Positions 44,472 to 53,569 are shown, counted from the first letter of the stretch. The stretch: DNA of 64,000 bases from Planctomyces sp. SH-PL62 (GCF_001610895.1 NZ_CP011273.1:5766001-5830000); one strand, 5' to 3'. Translations and numbers: made by a program. The notes: generated by a model from the sequence alone, not told the origin.

Positions 44472-45377
44472 TCAGGAGAAGAGCGACTCGACGAACGCGT
44501 CGGCGTCGAAGGGCTGGAAGTCCTCGATCCCCTCGCCGACGCCCAGGAACTTGACCGGGAGCTTCATGGCCTGCCGCACGGCGACCACGACGCCCCCCTT
44601 GGCGGTGCCGTCGAGCTTGGTCAGGATGACGCCCGTGCAGCCGATGCTCTTGGTGAAAACCTCGGCCTGACGGATGGCGTTCTGGCCGTTGGTGCCGTCC
44701 AGGACCAGCAAAACCTCGTGCGGCGCGCCGGGGATCTGACGCTGGACGACCGACTTGATCTTCTCCAGCTCGCGCATCAGGTGGGTCTGGGTGTGGAGCC
44801 GACCGGCGGTGTCGACGATCAGGATCTCGCTGCCGCGTGCCAGGGCGCGCTGGCAGGCGTCGTGGGCGACGCTCGCCGGATCGGCCCCCGGGGCCCCCCG
44901 GACGATCTCGCAGCCGGCGCGTTCGGCCCAGATCGAGAGCTGGTCGGCCGCCGCGGCGCGGAAGGTGTCGCACGCGGCCAGGACCACGCTCTTGCCCTGG
45001 TCGCGGTGCCGCTGCGCCAGCTTGGCGATCGAGGTCGTCTTGCCCGAACCGTTGACGCCGGCGACGAGGTAGACGCTCGGCTTCCGGGCCGCGACCGTGA
45101 GCGTCTCCGGGCTGTCGTCGCGGAGCAGTTCCTTGAGCTGCTGCTTGACGAACGCCACGAGGTTCTCGTCGGCCGTCTGGTCGGCGAACGCCTCGCGCAC
45201 GGAGTCGATGATCCGCGAGGTCGCCGTCACGCCGACGTCGGCCTGGATCAGCCGCCCTTCCAGCTCGTCCAGGAACGCCTGGTCCACCTTCCGGCCGAAC
45301 CACGACCGGACGTTGAACAGTTGCGCCGTCTTCGCCAGACCCTTCTTGAACCGCTCCAGGATCCCTTTGATCGCCAT
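44472..45377 (-). CDS. ftsY: Signal recognition particle receptor FtsY
   Basis: 301 residues from ATG 45377. The N-domain begins [20 protein letters not shown]; GTPase motifs are [68 protein letters not shown] and [20 protein letters not shown]. The long acidic N-terminal extension of E. coli FtsY is absent, as in many bacteria. It docks SRP-ribosome complexes at the membrane. It follows the PHP gene on the same strand. Confidence 0.96.
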   Translation of the reverse strand: MAIKGILERFKKGLAKTAQLFNVRSWFGRKVDQAFLDELEGRLIQADVGVTATSRIIDSVREAFADQTADENLVAFVKQQLKELLRDDSPETLTVAARKPSVYLVAGVNGSGKTTSIAKLAQRHRDQGKSVVLAACDTFRAAAADQLSIWAERAGCEIVRGAPGADPASVAHDACQRALARGSEILIVDTAGRLHTQTHLMRELEKIKSVVQRQIPGAPHEVLLVLDGTNGQNAIRQAEVFTKSIGCTGVILTKLDGTAKGGVVVAVRQAMKLPVKFLGVGEGIEDFQPFDADAFVESLFS

Positions 45378-45465
45378 GTCCGCCCTTCGTCTCCCTCGAA
45401 ATTTCCTACCGCAGCCCGCGGGCGCGACCCGCGCAGATACGACGTATTCTAGCATGTCGAGCCCG

Positions 45466-46308
45466 TCAGGCCGTAGCCGGGTCCGACGTCCCCGTCGCGC
45501 GTCGGCGGAGCCGTTCGAGATCGGCGTCGGGGGTGGTCGTGGCGCCGACGCGGCGGCCGGGACGGTCGGGGGCGTGGAAGTCGGAGCCGGCGGTGGGGAC
45601 GAGATCGAGCAACTCGGCCCAGTCGCGGAAGCGGCGGCCGACGCGGTTCTGGACGCCCGGTCCGGCCGTCTCGACGGCCCCGAGCCCGGCCTCGGCGAGC
45701 GTCCGCAGCGAGTCGAACTTGAGATTGTAGGGCGGGTGCGCCCACGAGACGACGCCGCCGGCCCGGCGCACCAGGGCGATCGCCTCGAAGGCGTCGAGCC
45801 GGGCCTTCTCGACGCAGGCGGGCCGGCCGTCGGCGAGGTAGAGGTCGAAGGCCTCGCGGACGGTCTCCGTCTGCTTCGTCCGAAAGAGGTATTCGGCCAG
45901 GTGCCGCCGCCCCAGGACGGCCCTGGGGAAGCAGCGGCGGACGGCCGTCAGATCGACGATCAGGTCGAGTTCGTTCAGCTTGTCGGCCATCTCGGCGAAC
46001 CGTCCGACCCGCTCCGTGCGGAGGCGGTCGACGGCGGCCAGCAGGTCGGGATGGTCGTGGAAGAAGTACCCCAGGAGGTGAACCTCCCGGCCCTGATACT
46101 CGCAGGTCAGCTCGACGCCGGGGACCAGCTCCACGCCCAGCCGGGCGGCCTCGTCGCGGGCGGGCGGCAGGGCGGAGACCGTGTCGTGGTCGGTGATCGC
46201 CAGGGCGGCGAGCCCGACCTGCGCCGCGGCGACGACGACTTCTCTCGGGGAGCAGGCGCCGTCGGAGTGCGTGGTGTGGATGTGCAGGTCGGCGTCGCGG
46301 CGGTTCAC
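45466..46308 (-). CDS. PHP-domain phosphoesterase
   Basis: 280 residues, GTG start at 46308 overlapping the nusB stop as GTGA. The metal sites of the PHP fold are clear: ADLHIHTTHSDGACSPREVV, LAITDHDTVSALPPA, LVPGVELTCEYQGREVHLLG, VSWAHPPYN, and TAGSDFHAPDRPG. This matches the YciV/RnaAM family of 3',5'-nucleoside bisphosphate phosphatases or RNA 5'-exonucleases. The precise substrate cannot be told from sequence alone. Confidence 0.88.
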   Translation of the reverse strand: MNRRDADLHIHTTHSDGACSPREVVVAAAQVGLAALAITDHDTVSALPPARDEAARLGVELVPGVELTCEYQGREVHLLGYFFHDHPDLLAAVDRLRTERVGRFAEMADKLNELDLIVDLTAVRRCFPRAVLGRRHLAEYLFRTKQTETVREAFDLYLADGRPACVEKARLDAFEAIALVRRAGGVVSWAHPPYNLKFDSLRTLAEAGLGAVETAGPGVQNRVGRRFRDWAELLDLVPTAGSDFHAPDRPGRRVGATTTPDADLERLRRRATGTSDPATA

Positions 46309-46835
46309 GCGGCGGGGCCTTCCCCGATGGGAGCCGGCGGGGCGACCTCGGCCTCGGCGGCGGCCGGGGATTCGACCGCGACGTCGGGATCGGCCTCGCT
46401 CCCAGCCTCGGCGTCCGAGCGGGGGGCGGGGTCCTGGAGCTGGAGCACCTTGTCGAGGATGCCGTTGACGAACCGGCTGGACTGGGCGGTGCTGTACCGC
46501 TTGGCCAGTTCCAGGGCCTCGTTGATGGCGACCTTGGCGGGGACCTCGGGGTGGTGGAGGATCTCGAAGGCGCCGAGGCGGAGGATGTTGCGGTCGATGG
46601 CGGCCATGCGGTCGAGCCGCCAGTTCTCCGCGACCTGCTTGATCGCGTCGTCGATCTGGGGCTGGTTCCCCCGCACCCCCTCGATGAGTCCGGTGGTGAA
46701 CTCGACGAGCGGTCGGTCGCGCAGGAGCCGGCGATCGATGAATCGACGGACGTCGGTCGTCATGACGCCCGAGTTCTGCTCAAGCTGATAAAGCACCTGG
46801 AGGGCGACTTCGCGCCCTCGGGAACGTCGGGTCAT
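46305..46835 (-). CDS. nusB: Transcription antitermination factor NusB
   Basis: 176 residues from ATG 46835. It opens TRRSRGREVALQVLYQLEQN, the Arg-rich RNA-binding helix, and has WRLDRMAAIDRNILRLGAFE, HHPEVPAKVAINEALELAKR and SRFVNGILDKVLQ, all NusB hallmarks. A 45-residue acidic, Ala/Pro-rich tail is extra to the family. NusB with NusE/S10 supports rRNA transcription. It heads the nusB-PHP-ftsY run. Confidence 0.94.
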   Translation of the reverse strand: MTRRSRGREVALQVLYQLEQNSGVMTTDVRRFIDRRLLRDRPLVEFTTGLIEGVRGNQPQIDDAIKQVAENWRLDRMAAIDRNILRLGAFEILHHPEVPAKVAINEALELAKRYSTAQSSRFVNGILDKVLQLQDPAPRSDAEAGSEADPDVAVESPAAAEAEVAPPAPIGEGPAA

Positions 46836-47156
46836 GATGCACTCGCTTCGGCCTCGTCGGCCGCGATCAGACAGCTCGGCTTCGCCGTCCCTGGTCCACA
46901 TCTCGTCTCGCGACGGCGCCGCTCGACCCTGGCCCGATCATAGCGTTTCGCGCCCCCCGGCGGAAAGACCAGTGCCCGTGGCGGCGTCGGGGGCCGGTCG
47001 GCCGGAACTTGGGCTCAAGGGGCGCCCCTGCGCCGACGATCGTTATGATAGAGGAATGAGGAGGGATCGTCCGGCCCGGTCGGACGCCCGTCGGGGCGTC
47101 GGGGTTGACAGGATCGGACGGTTGGGTAGATTCCGGCGCTCCATCCCGGCGACGGG
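46836..47156. other. Divergent intergenic region, nusB / rsmH
   Basis: It holds a good plus-strand promoter at 47105-47132 and a TTATGATAG stretch at 47043-47051 that is AT-rich compared with its surroundings and could serve the minus strand. No mraZ gene or other ORF was found. Confidence 0.45.
47105..47132 (+). promoter_or_regulatory. Candidate sigma-70 promoter of rsmH
   Basis: TTGACA (47105-47110), 16-base spacer, TAGATT (47127-47132), about 25 bases before the rsmH start codon. The -35 is perfect and the -10 matches in four positions. Confidence 0.5.
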
Positions 47157-48173
47157 GTGGCGTCGTCAATTTCAACGGAAACGAGCGTTCAGGCCGTGTC
47201 ACGCGAGGAGTCGCCGGGCGGAATCGGGCCGGAACCGGAGCGGAGGCCGCGGGCCGTCCATCGCCCCGTCCTGATCGACGAGGTGCTCGAATGGCTCGCC
47301 CCGCGCGAGGGTTCGATCCTCGTGGACGGGACGGCCGGGGCCGGCGGTCACACGTCGGCGATGGCCCGCCTGGTCGGCGCATCGGGGCGGGTCGTCGGCT
47401 TCGACCGCGACGTCGAGATGCTGGAGCTGGCCAAAGCGGCCTGCGCCGGCCTGCCGGTCGATCTGGTCCACGCGCCCTACAGCGCGATGAGACGGGGGCT
47501 GGCCGGGCTGGGGATCGTCGCGGGGAAAGTCGACGGCGTGCTGCTCGACCTGGGGCTCTCGTCCGACCAGCTCGCCTGGCGGCATCGCGGGTTCAGCTTC
47601 GGGGCCGACGGGCCGCTCGACATGCGGTTCGACTCCGGTTCCGACGCCCCCACCGCCGCCGAGCTGCTCGCGGAGCTGTCGGCCGAGGATCTGGCCAAGG
47701 CGTTTTTCGAGTTCGGGGAGGAACGGTTCAGTCGCCGGATCGCCCGGCAGATCGTCGAAACGAGGCGAGCCGAGCCCCTGAAGACCACGGGCCAGCTCGC
47801 CGAGCTGGTCCGCCGCTGCATCCCGGGCCGCCTGCGGCACGGCCCGATCGACCCGGCGACCCGCGTCTTCCAGGGCCTCCGAATCCTGGTCAACGACGAG
47901 TTGGAGCACCTCGACGCGATCCTGACGGAGTTGCCCGAAATCCTCGCCCCGGGCGGGCGAGCCGCGATCATCAGCTTCCACTCGCTGGAAGACCGTCGCG
48001 TGAAATGGGCGTTTCGCAATGATCCGAGGTGGACCGTCCTGACCAAGAAACCCGTCACCGCGACGGCCGAGGAAACGGCCGTCAACCCCCGCGCCCGCAG
48101 CGCCAAACTAAGGGTGGCCGAACGATGGTCGAACCAGGAACCTACCCCGACCCCGACGAGCCCCAGGCCCTGA
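47157..48173 (+). CDS. rsmH: 16S rRNA (cytosine-1402-N4) methyltransferase RsmH
   Basis: 338 residues. HRPVLIDEVLEWLAPREGS, VDGTAGAGGHTSAMARLVG (SAM motif I), VVGFDRDVEMLELAK, VDGVLLDLGLSSDQL, GPLDMRFDS, and FHSLEDRRVKWAFRNDPRW are family signatures. It methylates C1402 of 16S rRNA. The start is GTG 47157; GTG 47193 region is an alternative since neither has a strong ribosome-binding site. As in many bacteria it begins the division/cell-wall order, but here the next gene encodes a LysM protein and mraZ is absent. Confidence 0.94.
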   Translation: MASSISTETSVQAVSREESPGGIGPEPERRPRAVHRPVLIDEVLEWLAPREGSILVDGTAGAGGHTSAMARLVGASGRVVGFDRDVEMLELAKAACAGLPVDLVHAPYSAMRRGLAGLGIVAGKVDGVLLDLGLSSDQLAWRHRGFSFGADGPLDMRFDSGSDAPTAAELLAELSAEDLAKAFFEFGEERFSRRIARQIVETRRAEPLKTTGQLAELVRRCIPGRLRHGPIDPATRVFQGLRILVNDELEHLDAILTELPEILAPGGRAAIISFHSLEDRRVKWAFRNDPRWTVLTKKPVTATAEETAVNPRARSAKLRVAERWSNQEPTPTPTSPRP

Positions 48174-50404
48174 CGCCCGACGCGGTCGCCTACCCCCCCG
48201 ACGCCTTCGAATCCGACGGCGCCCCGACCGCGACGGACCACGAAGCTCACGTCCATCAAGCGATCGACGACGGATCGGAAGGGCCGACCGGCGCGATCGC
48301 GGACGCGGTCGCGGTCGACGATGCGGAAGCGAGCCCGGAAGCCGACGGCCCCTCGGCCCCCGGCGCGGCGGCGAAGCTCCTGGGCGCGGTCGGGACGGTC
48401 GGCGCGGCCTGCTGGCGTGGGGCCTCGGCGGCGGCGGTCGGCGGCTTGGGCCTGGCCTGGGCGTATCCCCGCGCCTCGGCCGCGTCGGGCCTGTCGGTGC
48501 TCGTGCTCCTCGGCGTCCTGTCGCTGAAGTCCGGCAAGTCGCCGACCCTGGACCTTCCCGGCCCCGAGGCGCCCCCCGCCGCGACGACCAAGGGCGATCC
48601 GGTCGTCCCGCCGGCCGACGACCCGGAGACGATCGCGGCGACCCCCCCGGAGGCGGAGGACGATGCCACGCCCGCACCGGCCCCCAGCCCGGCCGCCGCG
48701 CCGGAGGCCGTCGCCGACCTGCCCGCGCCCGCCCCCGCGACCGACGACCTGAAGCGGACGAGCGGTCGCGACGACATGGACTTCCCCGCCCTGCCCCCCA
48801 TGAACGACCACGAGCCCGACTTCCCGGTCGCGGCCGATCTGGACGACGCCCCCGCGCCCAACGCCTCGCTCATGCTCGCCAGCGCCGGCTTCAAGCCCGA
48901 GGACGATCTCCCGGCGCCCGCGCCCGCGCCCGCTCCAGCCCCGGAGCCGGAGCACCAGGACGCCGCCCCCGCGCCCGCCCCGGCCCCGGCCCCGGTCGCC
49001 GAGCCCACGGCGGAGGCCGAACCGGCACCGGCTCCGGCTCCTGCTGCGGAGACCGCCCCCGCGCCCGCTCCCCCGACCGAACCGGCCCCCTCGCCGCCGG
49101 TGAACCTCGCGCCGACGCCGCCAGAGACCGCGCCCGTGCAGCCGGAGATCGCGCCGGCGCAACCAGTGACCGCGACGCCCACGCCGGAGCCCACGACGCC
49201 CACGCCGGAGCCGGAACCGCTCCCCGCACCGACGCCACCCTCGACGACCCCTGCGGCGGGGCTCGGCAGCTTTGACCTCCCGCCGATGGTCGACGCCGCG
49301 GCGGCGCCCCCTCCGGTCGAGCCCGCCGCGACTCCTGCGGTCGACGTCGCGCCGATCGACAAGCCCGCCGCGTCGGTCCCGGCCCCGGTTCCGGTCCCCG
49401 TCCCTTTGCCGAGTCCCGCGGTTTCCGCCCCGGCGGCCCCTACCGAGGTCCCCCCGTTGCGGACGATTCCCGACCCCACGCCCCTCGCCGAGCCGAAACG
49501 GGGCGCGAACGCCGGTGACCGCGCGACCGAGCGGCCCCCCGGCGATTGGGTGCCGATCAGGCACAGCCCCGGTGAGCCGCAGATCGATCCGGGGGTCATG
49601 GACCTGACCGACGACGAGTTCGACATGCGGACCGGTCGGCCGACCGCCGACCTGTTGGGCGAGCGTCGGCCGTTCGAACCCGAAGAGCCGATCCGGTTCG
49701 TCTCCGAGGCGGGCCGCACGACGGCCCCCGCGCCGACCGCCGCCGCGACGACGGCCTCAGCGGCAGTCGCGGCCAGACGCGACGAGGGCCGGATGGACAC
49801 CGTGCTCCACAAGGTTCAGCCCGGCGAGAATTTCTGGACGATCTCGCGGACCCATTACGCCTCGGGCCGCTACTATCGGGCGCTCGGCAAGGCCAACTCC
49901 GACCAGTTCCAGCGTCTGGAAGACCTGTACGTCGGGGCCGTCATCCGGATCCCGCCCCCCGAAGACCTCGACACCGCGTTCATCGATCCGCCCGGCGGCC
50001 GTTCCGCCCGCGACCAGGACCCAGCCGCGCCCGAGATCTCCCAGGTGAAGACCGCGCTCCCCGGCGGCGCGACCTCCGTTCGACGCTCCAGCCGGCACGA
50101 CGGCGAGCTTAATCTCCCCGTCTCCGACCCGTCGACCGAGCGCGTCGCCGACCGCGACGACCGCGATCGCCGCCGCACCTCTCCGCGCGAGGACCTGGAA
50201 GCGCCGGCGATCGCCACGCGCAACGCCGCCCCCCAGCCGGTCCACAAGGTCCGCGCCCGCGAGACCCTCCGCTCGATCGCTCGGGACCGCCTCGGCGACT
50301 CCCGCCGCGCCCCCGAGATCCTCGACCTCAACCGCGACGTCATCGACGACCCGGTTCACCTCGTCGTCGGCCAGCTCCTGTACCTCCCCGACGACGCGGA
50401 GTGA
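48125..50404 (+). CDS. LysM membrane protein with long Pro/Ala-rich linker
   Basis: 759 residues; the start at 48125 overlaps the rsmH end by 49 bases and has GGGTGG upstream. Layout: an acidic cytoplasmic region (1-110), one membrane helix near residue 135 (ASGLSVLVLLGVLSL), a linker of about 400 residues dominated by PAP, PEP and PTP repeats, and two C-terminal LysM domains (VLHKVQPGENFWTISRTHYA; VHKVRARETLRSIARDRLGD), which bind peptidoglycan. The position after rsmH is normally ftsL, also a single-span division protein, so a role in septal wall attachment is plausible but inferred. Confidence 0.9.
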   Translation: MVEPGTYPDPDEPQALTPDAVAYPPDAFESDGAPTATDHEAHVHQAIDDGSEGPTGAIADAVAVDDAEASPEADGPSAPGAAAKLLGAVGTVGAACWRGASAAAVGGLGLAWAYPRASAASGLSVLVLLGVLSLKSGKSPTLDLPGPEAPPAATTKGDPVVPPADDPETIAATPPEAEDDATPAPAPSPAAAPEAVADLPAPAPATDDLKRTSGRDDMDFPALPPMNDHEPDFPVAADLDDAPAPNASLMLASAGFKPEDDLPAPAPAPAPAPEPEHQDAAPAPAPAPAPVAEPTAEAEPAPAPAPAAETAPAPAPPTEPAPSPPVNLAPTPPETAPVQPEIAPAQPVTATPTPEPTTPTPEPEPLPAPTPPSTTPAAGLGSFDLPPMVDAAAAPPPVEPAATPAVDVAPIDKPAASVPAPVPVPVPLPSPAVSAPAAPTEVPPLRTIPDPTPLAEPKRGANAGDRATERPPGDWVPIRHSPGEPQIDPGVMDLTDDEFDMRTGRPTADLLGERRPFEPEEPIRFVSEAGRTTAPAPTAAATTASAAVAARRDEGRMDTVLHKVQPGENFWTISRTHYASGRYYRALGKANSDQFQRLEDLYVGAVIRIPPPEDLDTAFIDPPGGRSARDQDPAAPEISQVKTALPGGATSVRRSSRHDGELNLPVSDPSTERVADRDDRDRRRTSPREDLEAPAIATRNAAPQPVHKVRARETLRSIARDRLGDSRRAPEILDLNRDVIDDPVHLVVGQLLYLPDDAE

Positions 50405-50552
50405 CGAGACGATCCGTCGAACCGTTCCACGCGGCTCGCCAGGACGCCCGTCGCGGGCACGACTCGTCCCCGGCGGTTCTCTGACGACCCCCGAGGAAAG
50501 GCCCCTTCGAGCCGGTCGATCCTGACCATCACGGATTTTCTGGGCCTCATCA

Positions 50553-50625
50553 CGTCCTTCCCCCCTCGCGGGGGCAGGTGGCCCGAAGCGCCGGATGAGG
50601 GGGAAGACGAGCACGAGAATCCGTC
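50553..50625 (-). repeat. Intergenic hairpin repeat, inverted copy
   Basis: Read on the minus strand: GACGGATTCTCGTGCTCGTC, then TTCCCCCTCATCCGG, and a CCCCCGCGAGGGGGGAAGGA end. It is the same family as the next two copies but in the opposite orientation. Confidence 0.7.
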
Positions 50626-50655
50626 GGCGCGACATCCGGCCGCCCCGCGAAATCC

Positions 50656-50728
50656 GACGGCTTTCCGGCTCGTCACCCCCTCATCTGACCCCTCAGGGGG
50701 TCTGTCTTCCCCCGCGAGGGGAAGACCG
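50656..50728 (+). repeat. Intergenic hairpin repeat, copy B
   Basis: GACGGCTTTCCGGCTCGTCA, CCCCTCATCTGACCCCTCAG, then TCTGTCTTCCCCCGCGAGGG and GAAGACCG. It matches copy A at 32305-32378 over its whole length with few changes. Confidence 0.8.
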
Positions 50729-50779
50729 TGATTGAGCACGATAACCGTCGGCGTTTCGTGCGGCAGGATCGCGAACTCC

Positions 50780-50843
50780 GACGGTTCTCGTACTCGTCTG
50801 CCCCCGATCGGGTCTGTCTTGCCCCGCGAGGGGGGAGAGACCG
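50780..50843 (+). repeat. Intergenic hairpin repeat, copy C
   Basis: GACGGTTCTCGTACTCGTCT, then GGGTCTGTCTTGCCCCGCGA and GGGGGGAGAGACCG. It is shorter than copies A and B because the middle hairpin is reduced. Confidence 0.7.
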
Positions 50844-50939
50844 TTACGAGACCCCATAATCCGTGACGATCAGGATTTATCGAAGAGGGGCATCGCACGC
50901 GATGGGCTCTCGACCGAGCACCGTGTCGGAGCGAACGAA

Positions 50940-50974
50940 GACGGCCGGAGCGCCTTGGGGGGCGTCCGGCCGTC
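50940..50974 (-). terminator. Hairpin after the MurE-like gene
   Basis: GACGGCCGGA (50940-50949) pairs with TCCGGCCGTC (50965-50974), with an inner GCGCC/GGCG partial stem; 39 bases after the stop on the minus strand. Confidence 0.6.
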
Positions 50975-51012
50975 GGTCGGGTGGGTTTTGGAGGGTCGTC
51001 GCGGAGTCGGGC

Positions 51013-52575
51013 TCAGGCGGATCGCCAGGCCGTGTGGCGGGCGCGACGGCCGACGAGGGCGCGACGGGCGACGGCGAAGTCGTCGAAGGGGGCGACGCGG
51101 TCGGCGAAGATCTGGTAGCCGTTGCGGCCCTTGCCGGCGATCAACACGGCGTCGCCGCGTCGGGCGTCGGAAACGGCGGCCTCGATGGCGCGTCGGCGGT
51201 CGGGCTCGACGTGGACCTTGCCCGGCCGGCGGAAGCCGCCGAGGACGTCGTCGAGGACCTGATCGGGATCTTCGGAGCGAGGGTTGCCCAGGGTCAGGAC
51301 GACGCGGTCGGCGACGGACTCGGCGACGTGCGACAGGGCGCGACGGGTGGCGCGGTCCTGGCCCCCCTCGGCGCTGAGCACGAGGTGCAGACGGCCGGCG
51401 GAGACGGACTTCAGGGCGGCGAGGGCCTGCGCCAGGGGGGCCGCGGTCAGGGCGCCGTCGATCCGAACGTCGAAGTCCTGGCCCTCGTCCACCGCTTCCA
51501 GGTGGTTCGCCACGCAGGCCACGCTTTCCAGGCCCGCCACCACGGCGTCGGCGTCGATGTGCAGCGACCAGGCGAGCGCGGCGGCGGCCAGGGCGTGGCT
51601 GACGTGCCGGACGCCGACCAGTCGCAGATCGACGGGCCGGACGCGATCGAAGCCCTGGAGCAGGAAGCGCGAGCCCGAGGAGTCGACGCGCTGGACCGCC
51701 GCCGAGACGTCGACCCGACCGGGTCGTTCGAGGCCGAAGCTGACGCGGCGGGCGTCCAGGTTCAGGCCGCCGAGGAGTTCGGCGTCCGGGTCGTCGTCGT
51801 TGACGATCGCCGCGCCCCCGGGGGCGATCTTGCGGAACAGGCGGGCCTTCGCCCGACGACGGCGCAGGGCCTCGTCGACGGGGGTGCCCGGCGGCAGGGC
51901 CAGGTCGGTCGCGACGGCCGCCTGGAAGGTCACGCCTTCGAGACGGCGGGACTCCAGGGCCTCGGCGCCGACCTCGATCACGCCGGCCTCGCACTGCTGC
52001 TCGACCATGTACGAGAGGATCGACGCCAGCCCGGCCGCACCGCCGGGCCAGGCCCCGTTGGGCTCGGTCCCGGCCTCCGCGAGCCCCGCGCCCAACGGCC
52101 GGGAGACGACGCCGTCGGACCAGCCGGAGCCGCCGACCAGGCCGCACCGCACGCCGGCGGCGTTGAGGATCGCGCGGGCCATCTGGCCGACGACCGTCTT
52201 GCCGTAGACGCCCGTGACGCCCAGGGTCGCGAGGCGGGCCGACGGATCGCCGGCGAGCGCCTGGCAAAGCCGCGAGTGGGCCGCGCGAGCGTCGTCGACG
52301 ACCACCTGGAGCCGCCCGGCGTCGGGGATCTCGCGCTCGACCACGATCCCCGCCGCGCCCCGGTCGAGCGCCTCGCGGACGTGGCCGTGGCCGTCGTAGC
52401 GGGCGTCGCGGACCGCGACGAACACCTGGCCCGGATCGAGCCGGCGATGGTCGACGGCGCAGCCGGTGACCTCCCAATCGGCGCATCCCACGAATCGAGC
52501 CTCCGGGAGCAGCCTCCTGAGGCTGACCGAGGGGATCCCTCGCTGCGGTAGACGATCGACGAACCAGCGTGCCAT
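51013..52575 (-). CDS. MurE-like Mur ligase with degenerate catalytic motifs
   Basis: 520 residues; ATG 52575 lies 8 bases from AAGGAGG. The order of blocks is that of MurE: DHRRLDPGQVFVAVRDARYD (UDP-MurNAc domain), the P-loop region, a central ATPase domain, and NPRSEDPDQVLDDVLGGFRR with VLIAGKGRNGYQIF at the C-terminus. Several catalytic blocks are altered: TGTNGKTT is TGVYGKTV, the central SRDHLDYH block is absent, DNPR is GNPR, and GKGHE is GKGRN. A normal UDP-MurNAc-tripeptide ligase role is doubtful. It may be a paralogue with a new substrate or a non-catalytic partner of the true MurE. Confidence 0.8.
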   Translation of the reverse strand: MARWFVDRLPQRGIPSVSLRRLLPEARFVGCADWEVTGCAVDHRRLDPGQVFVAVRDARYDGHGHVREALDRGAAGIVVEREIPDAGRLQVVVDDARAAHSRLCQALAGDPSARLATLGVTGVYGKTVVGQMARAILNAAGVRCGLVGGSGWSDGVVSRPLGAGLAEAGTEPNGAWPGGAAGLASILSYMVEQQCEAGVIEVGAEALESRRLEGVTFQAAVATDLALPPGTPVDEALRRRRAKARLFRKIAPGGAAIVNDDDPDAELLGGLNLDARRVSFGLERPGRVDVSAAVQRVDSSGSRFLLQGFDRVRPVDLRLVGVRHVSHALAAAALAWSLHIDADAVVAGLESVACVANHLEAVDEGQDFDVRIDGALTAAPLAQALAALKSVSAGRLHLVLSAEGGQDRATRRALSHVAESVADRVVLTLGNPRSEDPDQVLDDVLGGFRRPGKVHVEPDRRRAIEAAVSDARRGDAVLIAGKGRNGYQIFADRVAPFDDFAVARRALVGRRARHTAWRSA

Positions 52576-52885
52576 GGGCATCGCCTCCTTGCCTTGCCAG
52601 CCTGTTTCCCCGCACCCCCCGCAACCGGCCCGCGGCGTCATCCTTGTACAGCCCGCGAAACCGGGGTCGGCATCATTGCAAGCCGCCCGCGCCTTCATCC
52701 CGCAAGGCGCTTTTCAGACGCCTTGCTTCCCGAAGCCTCGATCCAGCACGGCCCGTTGCGGGCCGCCGTCGACATGGAGGGTGCATCACCAGCAGGTCGC
52801 GGCATTCTTGGCGAAGCCTCGAAAAAAGGCAATGCCAAGACGCCCGGAAAGCCGATACGAATCGATTGCGCCACGCTGCACCGAC
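52576..52885. other. Intergenic region upstream of the MurE-like gene
   Basis: It holds the AAGGAGG ribosome-binding site of the MurE-like gene and a perfect 8-base-pair hairpin, GCAAGGCG / CGCCTTGC (52702-52726), that could end the hydroxylase transcript. A run of six T on the minus strand lies at 52824-52829. No gene was seen. Confidence 0.45.
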
Positions 52886-53569
52886 TCAGTCCGTCGGGAC
52901 GTCGATCGCCTCCATCGCGCGGAGGTCCTCGGGGGAAGGCCGACGATGCGTCCGCAGCAGCCAGTCGCCCCCCATCAACAGGTTGAAATTGAACCGCGGA
53001 TAGACGTGGTGCAGGTAGTGGTGGCGGGCCACGGCGCGGAAGTACGAGGTGCGCAGCAGGCACGCGACCGGCCGTGGCGCCCGCCGCAGGGCCTCGCGAT
53101 GCGGCAGGTGCAGATACGGGTGGACGAACATCGACAGCAGCGGCGCCGCCAGGGGCGCCGGCAGGGCCGCCAGCGCGGCGCATGGGCCGATCGCCCAGTA
53201 CAGTCCCGGGACCAACGGCCAGACCGCCGCGCCGAAGGTGAGGAAGGCGCGCACGCCGACCGTCAGGCCGTAGCGCTCACGCTCGATCAACGGATCGCCC
53301 CGACGCCCGATGACCGCGTCGACACGGGCCTTGTCGGCCTCGTCCAGAAACTGCGTCACGTGATCCCGCGCGAACGTCAGCCCGTGATGGACGACCGCGT
53401 GGCGGTAATGGGCGCGGAGGAGGAATCCGCAAAGCCGGGGATGTCGCGCCCAGAAACGGCGCCGACGCGCGCCCGCATGGCCGACGACCCGATGCTGAAT
53501 CGACTCCGCGAGGGTCGCCGCAAGGTACGACGCCCCCAGCCCGACCGCGATCTGGACCCAGGCGTTCAT
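52886..53569 (-). CDS. Fatty acid hydroxylase / sterol desaturase-superfamily membrane protein
   Basis: 227 residues from ATG 53569 (GAGG nine bases upstream). The histidine clusters that bind a di-iron centre are visible: SIQHRVVGH, HYRHAVVHH, HPYLHLPH and ARHHYLHHVYPRFNFN. Two hydrophobic stretches (VGLGASYLAATLAES; AVWPLVPGLYWAIGPCAALA) suggest membrane association. Members hydroxylate or desaturate fatty acyl chains, sterols or carotenoids; here the substrate is open. A CATAAT -10-like element is 63 bases upstream. Confidence 0.75.
   Translation of the reverse strand: MNAWVQIAVGLGASYLAATLAESIQHRVVGHAGARRRRFWARHPRLCGFLLRAHYRHAVVHHGLTFARDHVTQFLDEADKARVDAVIGRRGDPLIERERYGLTVGVRAFLTFGAAVWPLVPGLYWAIGPCAALAALPAPLAAPLLSMFVHPYLHLPHREALRRAPRPVACLLRTSYFRAVARHHYLHHVYPRFNFNLLMGGDWLLRTHRRPSPEDLRAMEAIDVPTD

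Larger units (their letters stand above)
50405..51012. other. Convergent intergenic region filled with hairpin repeats
   Basis: 608 bases between the LysM gene and the convergent MurE-like gene. It contains one inverted and two direct copies of a hairpin repeat (50553-50625, 50656-50728, 50780-50843) and a terminator hairpin at 50940-50974. No gene recognised. Confidence 0.7.

Noticed and set aside
48900-49500. Short tandem repeats resembling an array
   Set aside because: They are PAP/PEP/PTP-coding low-complexity DNA inside the LysM protein, not a CRISPR array; unit length and spacing are irregular.
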